A DNA stretch of 44,871 bases from Acidobacteriota bacterium. Its GTDB lineage: Bacteria > Acidobacteriota > Vicinamibacteria > Vicinamibacterales > UBA2999. The stretch lies in the NCBI GenBank assembly GCA_013140775.1, contig JABFSA010000044.1, positions 1 to 44,871 of the forward strand, in the 5' to 3' direction. Position 1 is the stretch's first letter; each line of letters opens with the position of its first letter. Of this stretch, positions 42,731 to 44,871 are shown piece by piece. The notes beneath the pieces are model-generated. The model did no database searches. It saw nothing but the letters and a program-made list of their open reading frames with translations, and was not told the origin of the DNA. The position numbers and the translations under genes were made by a program.

Positions 42731-43534
42731 TCAGCGAACCCTGGCGCGCGTAAAGAGGTAGTCCTGGAGAACCAGGTTGTCGACGTAGTATGGCGCGATC
42801 AGGCTGTCGAACTCCGCCCGTATCGCCGCCAGCTTCTGAGGATCGCCAGCCAGGCTCTCCACGAGCTTTTGAATCGGACCCACTGATGTCTCCATGAACA
42901 GCCGATAGTGCGCCAGGCTCAGCGCAGGGATGGACATCGTGCCGCGCACGAAGAACGGGGCGTCAAACCCCGCGGCGAGACGTTCGGTGATGATCGCGGG
43001 AGTACCCCACAGAGGCGGAGGCACTGCCCCGGGAGGCGGAGGAGGCGAGTTCCGGCCGACGAACGAAAAGAAGCGGCCGACCACGTGTTCCGGAGGCCAC
43101 GTGGCAAACGCCACGCGGCCGCCGGGCTTGAGGACACGGCGCATTTCCGCGATCGCCACGTCTGGACGTGGCGCAAACATATGCCCGAACTGACTTGTGA
43201 CGACGTCGAATGACGCGTCTGGATAGGGCAAAGCCTCGGCGTCGCCTTCTTTCCACTCGACGTCCACACCGGCGATCCCCGCGTTCTGTCTCGCCTGCTC
43301 GAGCAGCGGCGGCGTGAGATCGAGGCCTGTCACCTTTGCGCCGGTCCGGGCCGCCGTGATTGCGACGACGCCGGTGCCAGTGGCAACATCGAGGACCTTC
43401 TCGCCGTGGGCAATGCCCGAGAACTTCACCAGTTGAGCAGCAACCGGCGTCGTGAACAATGCCGTGGGCGTAAACGACGCCCACATTTCCCGTTGCTTGT
43501 CTTTGAACCCTGCAAATGGATCGGTATCACTCAT
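42731..43534 (-). CDS. Class I SAM-dependent methyltransferase, UbiE/COQ5-like
   Basis: A 267-residue methyltransferase. The SAM-binding motif I is VLDVATGTGVVAITAARTG near residue 48, followed by the acidic LDLTPPLLEQA, motif II-like GDAEALPYPDASFDVVTSQF and motif III RVLKPGGRVAFATW. The substrate is not evident. It is convergent with glpK (21-bp gap) and divergent from the DUF3014 gene. Confidence 0.88.
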   Translation of the reverse strand: MSDTDPFAGFKDKQREMWASFTPTALFTTPVAAQLVKFSGIAHGEKVLDVATGTGVVAITAARTGAKVTGLDLTPPLLEQARQNAGIAGVDVEWKEGDAEALPYPDASFDVVTSQFGHMFAPRPDVAIAEMRRVLKPGGRVAFATWPPEHVVGRFFSFVGRNSPPPPPGAVPPPLWGTPAIITERLAAGFDAPFFVRGTMSIPALSLAHYRLFMETSVGPIQKLVESLAGDPQKLAAIRAEFDSLIAPYYVDNLVLQDYLFTRARVR

Positions 43535-43642
43535 GCGTTCCTCCTCCCGGTGAAGGCTCCGAGATCCTACTCCTCAACGCGGTCGCGAGCGTGAGTGACG
43601 GGCTCATCGAGCGCGGGGTATGCTCGGAGCAGGCCGACAACG

Positions 43643-44485
43643 ATGGATCCGTCTGAAGTCCCGCTCGATCGCACGCCTCCTCCGCCCGGCGCTGACCGCG
43701 GGAAATCTGCCCTGCCGTGGCTGGTCGGCGCTGTTGTCGTTCTCGTGGCAGGAGCAGCTGTCTGGTACCTCGTCGGTCGACGCGGCACCTCGGAAGCGCC
43801 GGCGGCGCAAGCGGCAGCGCCTGCTGCCGAATTCCTGATTCCCGCACACGGATCGGAAGGAATTTGCGTCCCTGCTGACGAGATCCCGCTTCCACGGCTC
43901 GACGAGGTCAATGACTTCGCCAGCATCATGGCCAGTACGCTGTCTCAGCATCCGCGCGCCGTGGCGTGGCTGGCCACCGACGATCTGGTTCGCCGTTTCG
44001 TGACGGTCGTGGATGCTGTCGCCACCGGCAAGAGCCCCGCTGTGCACCTCAGCGCGCTTCGGCCCTCTGGTGCTTTTCGGACGACTGAAAAGGGGGACGC
44101 GCTTCTCATCGATCCTCGAACCTTCCAGCGTTTCGCACCCGTCGTCGAGGCCGTCAACTCGGTAGACGTGGCGGCAACGGTGCGCGTGTGCTCGGCGTTG
44201 AAGCCGCGCCTCGATGACGCCTATGCGGAACTCAAGCACGGCGGCACATTCGACGAGACGCTCGAACGCGCGATTGTGTCCCTGCTTCAAACACCGTCCC
44301 TCGCGCCCGACACCCGGCTCGCGCCCCAAGGCGGCAGCTTCCAGTTCGAAGACTCGGCTCTCGAGGGGCTGACGCCGGCCCAGAAACATCTGGCACGGAT
44401 GGGGCCCGCCAACGCGCGGGCGATTCAGAACAAGTTGCGTGAGATCGCGGTCGCGATAGGCATTCCCAGCGAACGTCTCCCGTAG
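43643..44485 (+). CDS. DUF3014 domain protein, membrane-anchored
   Basis: A 280-residue protein. A short cytoplasmic N terminus is followed by one membrane helix (ALPWLVGAVVVLVAGAAVWY, about residues 23-42), an Ala/Pro-rich linker, and the DUF3014 domain from about residue 75 (LPRLDEVNDFASIMASTLSQ, LVRRFVTVVDAVATGKSP, LIDPRTFQRFAPVVEAVNSV). The ATG at 43643 is preferred because the upstream codons from 43595 lie in the divergent promoter region. Function of the family is unknown. Confidence 0.88.
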   Translation: MDPSEVPLDRTPPPPGADRGKSALPWLVGAVVVLVAGAAVWYLVGRRGTSEAPAAQAAAPAAEFLIPAHGSEGICVPADEIPLPRLDEVNDFASIMASTLSQHPRAVAWLATDDLVRRFVTVVDAVATGKSPAVHLSALRPSGAFRTTEKGDALLIDPRTFQRFAPVVEAVNSVDVAATVRVCSALKPRLDDAYAELKHGGTFDETLERAIVSLLQTPSLAPDTRLAPQGGSFQFEDSALEGLTPAQKHLARMGPANARAIQNKLREIAVAIGIPSERLP

Positions 44486-44494
44486 GCGCGGGTT

Positions 44495-44871
44495 TCACCT
44501 GCGCCCGTCGTACCACTGAAAACACTCGTCCGGACTTCGAAGCGTGCGTCCGCGCTGCCACACCGTCCGTATGGCAAACGTGATCGCCTCGCGAGGGGTG
44601 TACAGGCGCGCTTTTCTCGCGCTCGTGAGCAGGGGATGACGATGAAGGATTTCGATCGTACGCCCAGTGCGACGAGCGAGCCGCTTCAGCCGGCGAAACA
44701 GGTCGATTTCCTCAGCCGCAAACAACTCCAGGCTGAAACCTCCCGCCTGCCGAAACGCGGCCGCGTCGCAGAAGATGAACGACCCGGCCGCCCATCGGGT
44801 GACGCGGCTGGTCAGGTTCCAGCACCCGCCGACGAACACGACCGCCCGATCGGCGTTTCGAAGCGGACAGT
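44495..44871 (-). CDS. Glycosyltransferase family 2-like protein, C-terminal part (cut by window edge)
   Basis: The visible 125 residues run from the window edge (CPLRNADRAVVFVGGCWN) to the stop at 44495. The block GSFIFCDAAAFRQAGGFSLE followed by LFAAEEIDLFRRLKRLARR is the GT2 acceptor-side signature, with EEID in place of the usual E-D pair. The frame is open through the edge, so the N-terminal nucleotide-sugar domain lies outside. A GTG at 44839 is not the true start. Confidence 0.75.
   Translation of the reverse strand, partial: CPLRNADRAVVFVGGCWNLTSRVTRWAAGSFIFCDAAAFRQAGGFSLELFAAEEIDLFRRLKRLARRTGRTIEILHRHPLLTSARKARLYTPREAITFAIRTVWQRGRTLRSPDECFQWYDGRR

Overview
The window is about 44.9 kb of high-GC bacterial DNA with tightly packed genes. 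The long MoxR/DUF58/VWA/DUF4175/DUF4159 operon, the DUF3014 and DUF411 proteins, the many secreted or membrane peptidases, and the scattered GTGCGA-type intergenic repeats resemble Acidobacteriota (Vicinamibacteria-like) chromosomes. That placement is inference from gene content; there is no rRNA or tRNA in the window. I see no CRISPR array or prophage.

Layout. 1-6685 (minus strand): the end of a probable mrfB-like exonuclease gene, an MrfA-type DUF1998 helicase, a Tat-exported MmgE/PrpD protein, a YihY/BrkB membrane protein and a coiled-coil OmpA lipid/peptidoglycan-anchor-type protein. 7002-8792 (plus): a PAS-GGDEF-EAL protein with an apparently dead EAL domain. 8809-9585 (minus): an SDR oxidoreductase. 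9604-12863: a complete 3.26-kb insertion element. 12991-15866 (plus): the three-gene proton-translocating transhydrogenase operon pntAA-pntAB-pntB. 15933-18674 (minus): cystathionine beta-synthase and a RhlE-like RNA helicase. 18794-19160: a frameshifted four-helix-bundle gene. 19387-31251 (minus): a seven-gene operon of DUF4159, DUF4175, BatA/VWA, DUF58, MoxR, a caspase-fold protein and a VWA/glutamine-amidotransferase-like membrane protein. 31397-32946 (plus): a frameshifted membrane glycosyltransferase-like gene. 32970-35838 (minus): DUF1624 acyltransferase, a second DUF4159 protein, YciI and DUF411. 35850-41117 (minus): M28 peptidase, S9 peptidase and a MOCOS-like PLP enzyme. 41195-42709 (plus): glycerol kinase. 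Then a methyltransferase, a DUF3014 protein and the end of a glycosyltransferase.

The most interesting object is the insertion element at 9604-12863. It has perfect 17-bp terminal inverted repeats and an exact 8-bp target duplication, and it sits 10 bp upstream of the SDR start codon, between the SDR gene and pntAA. Besides an IS1-family-type DDE transposase it carries a small XRE repressor gene in the same operon. The shared promoter is a good -35/-10 pair whose spacer is a 22-bp perfect palindrome, and the start codon lies where transcription should begin, so the mRNA is probably leaderless. It also carries four passenger genes: a tiny membrane protein, a tiny basic GGLKGGRARA protein, and a coupled pair encoding a HARE-HTH-like protein and a DUF3800 (RNase H-fold-like) protein. 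This looks like a self-regulated insertion sequence that transports a cargo module of unknown, possibly defensive, function. The cargo function is a hypothesis.

The seven-gene MoxR operon is tightly coupled (ATGA, TGATG and 1-bp junctions) and probably acts at the cell envelope. Its caspase-fold member has Ser where clan CD peptidases have the catalytic Cys.
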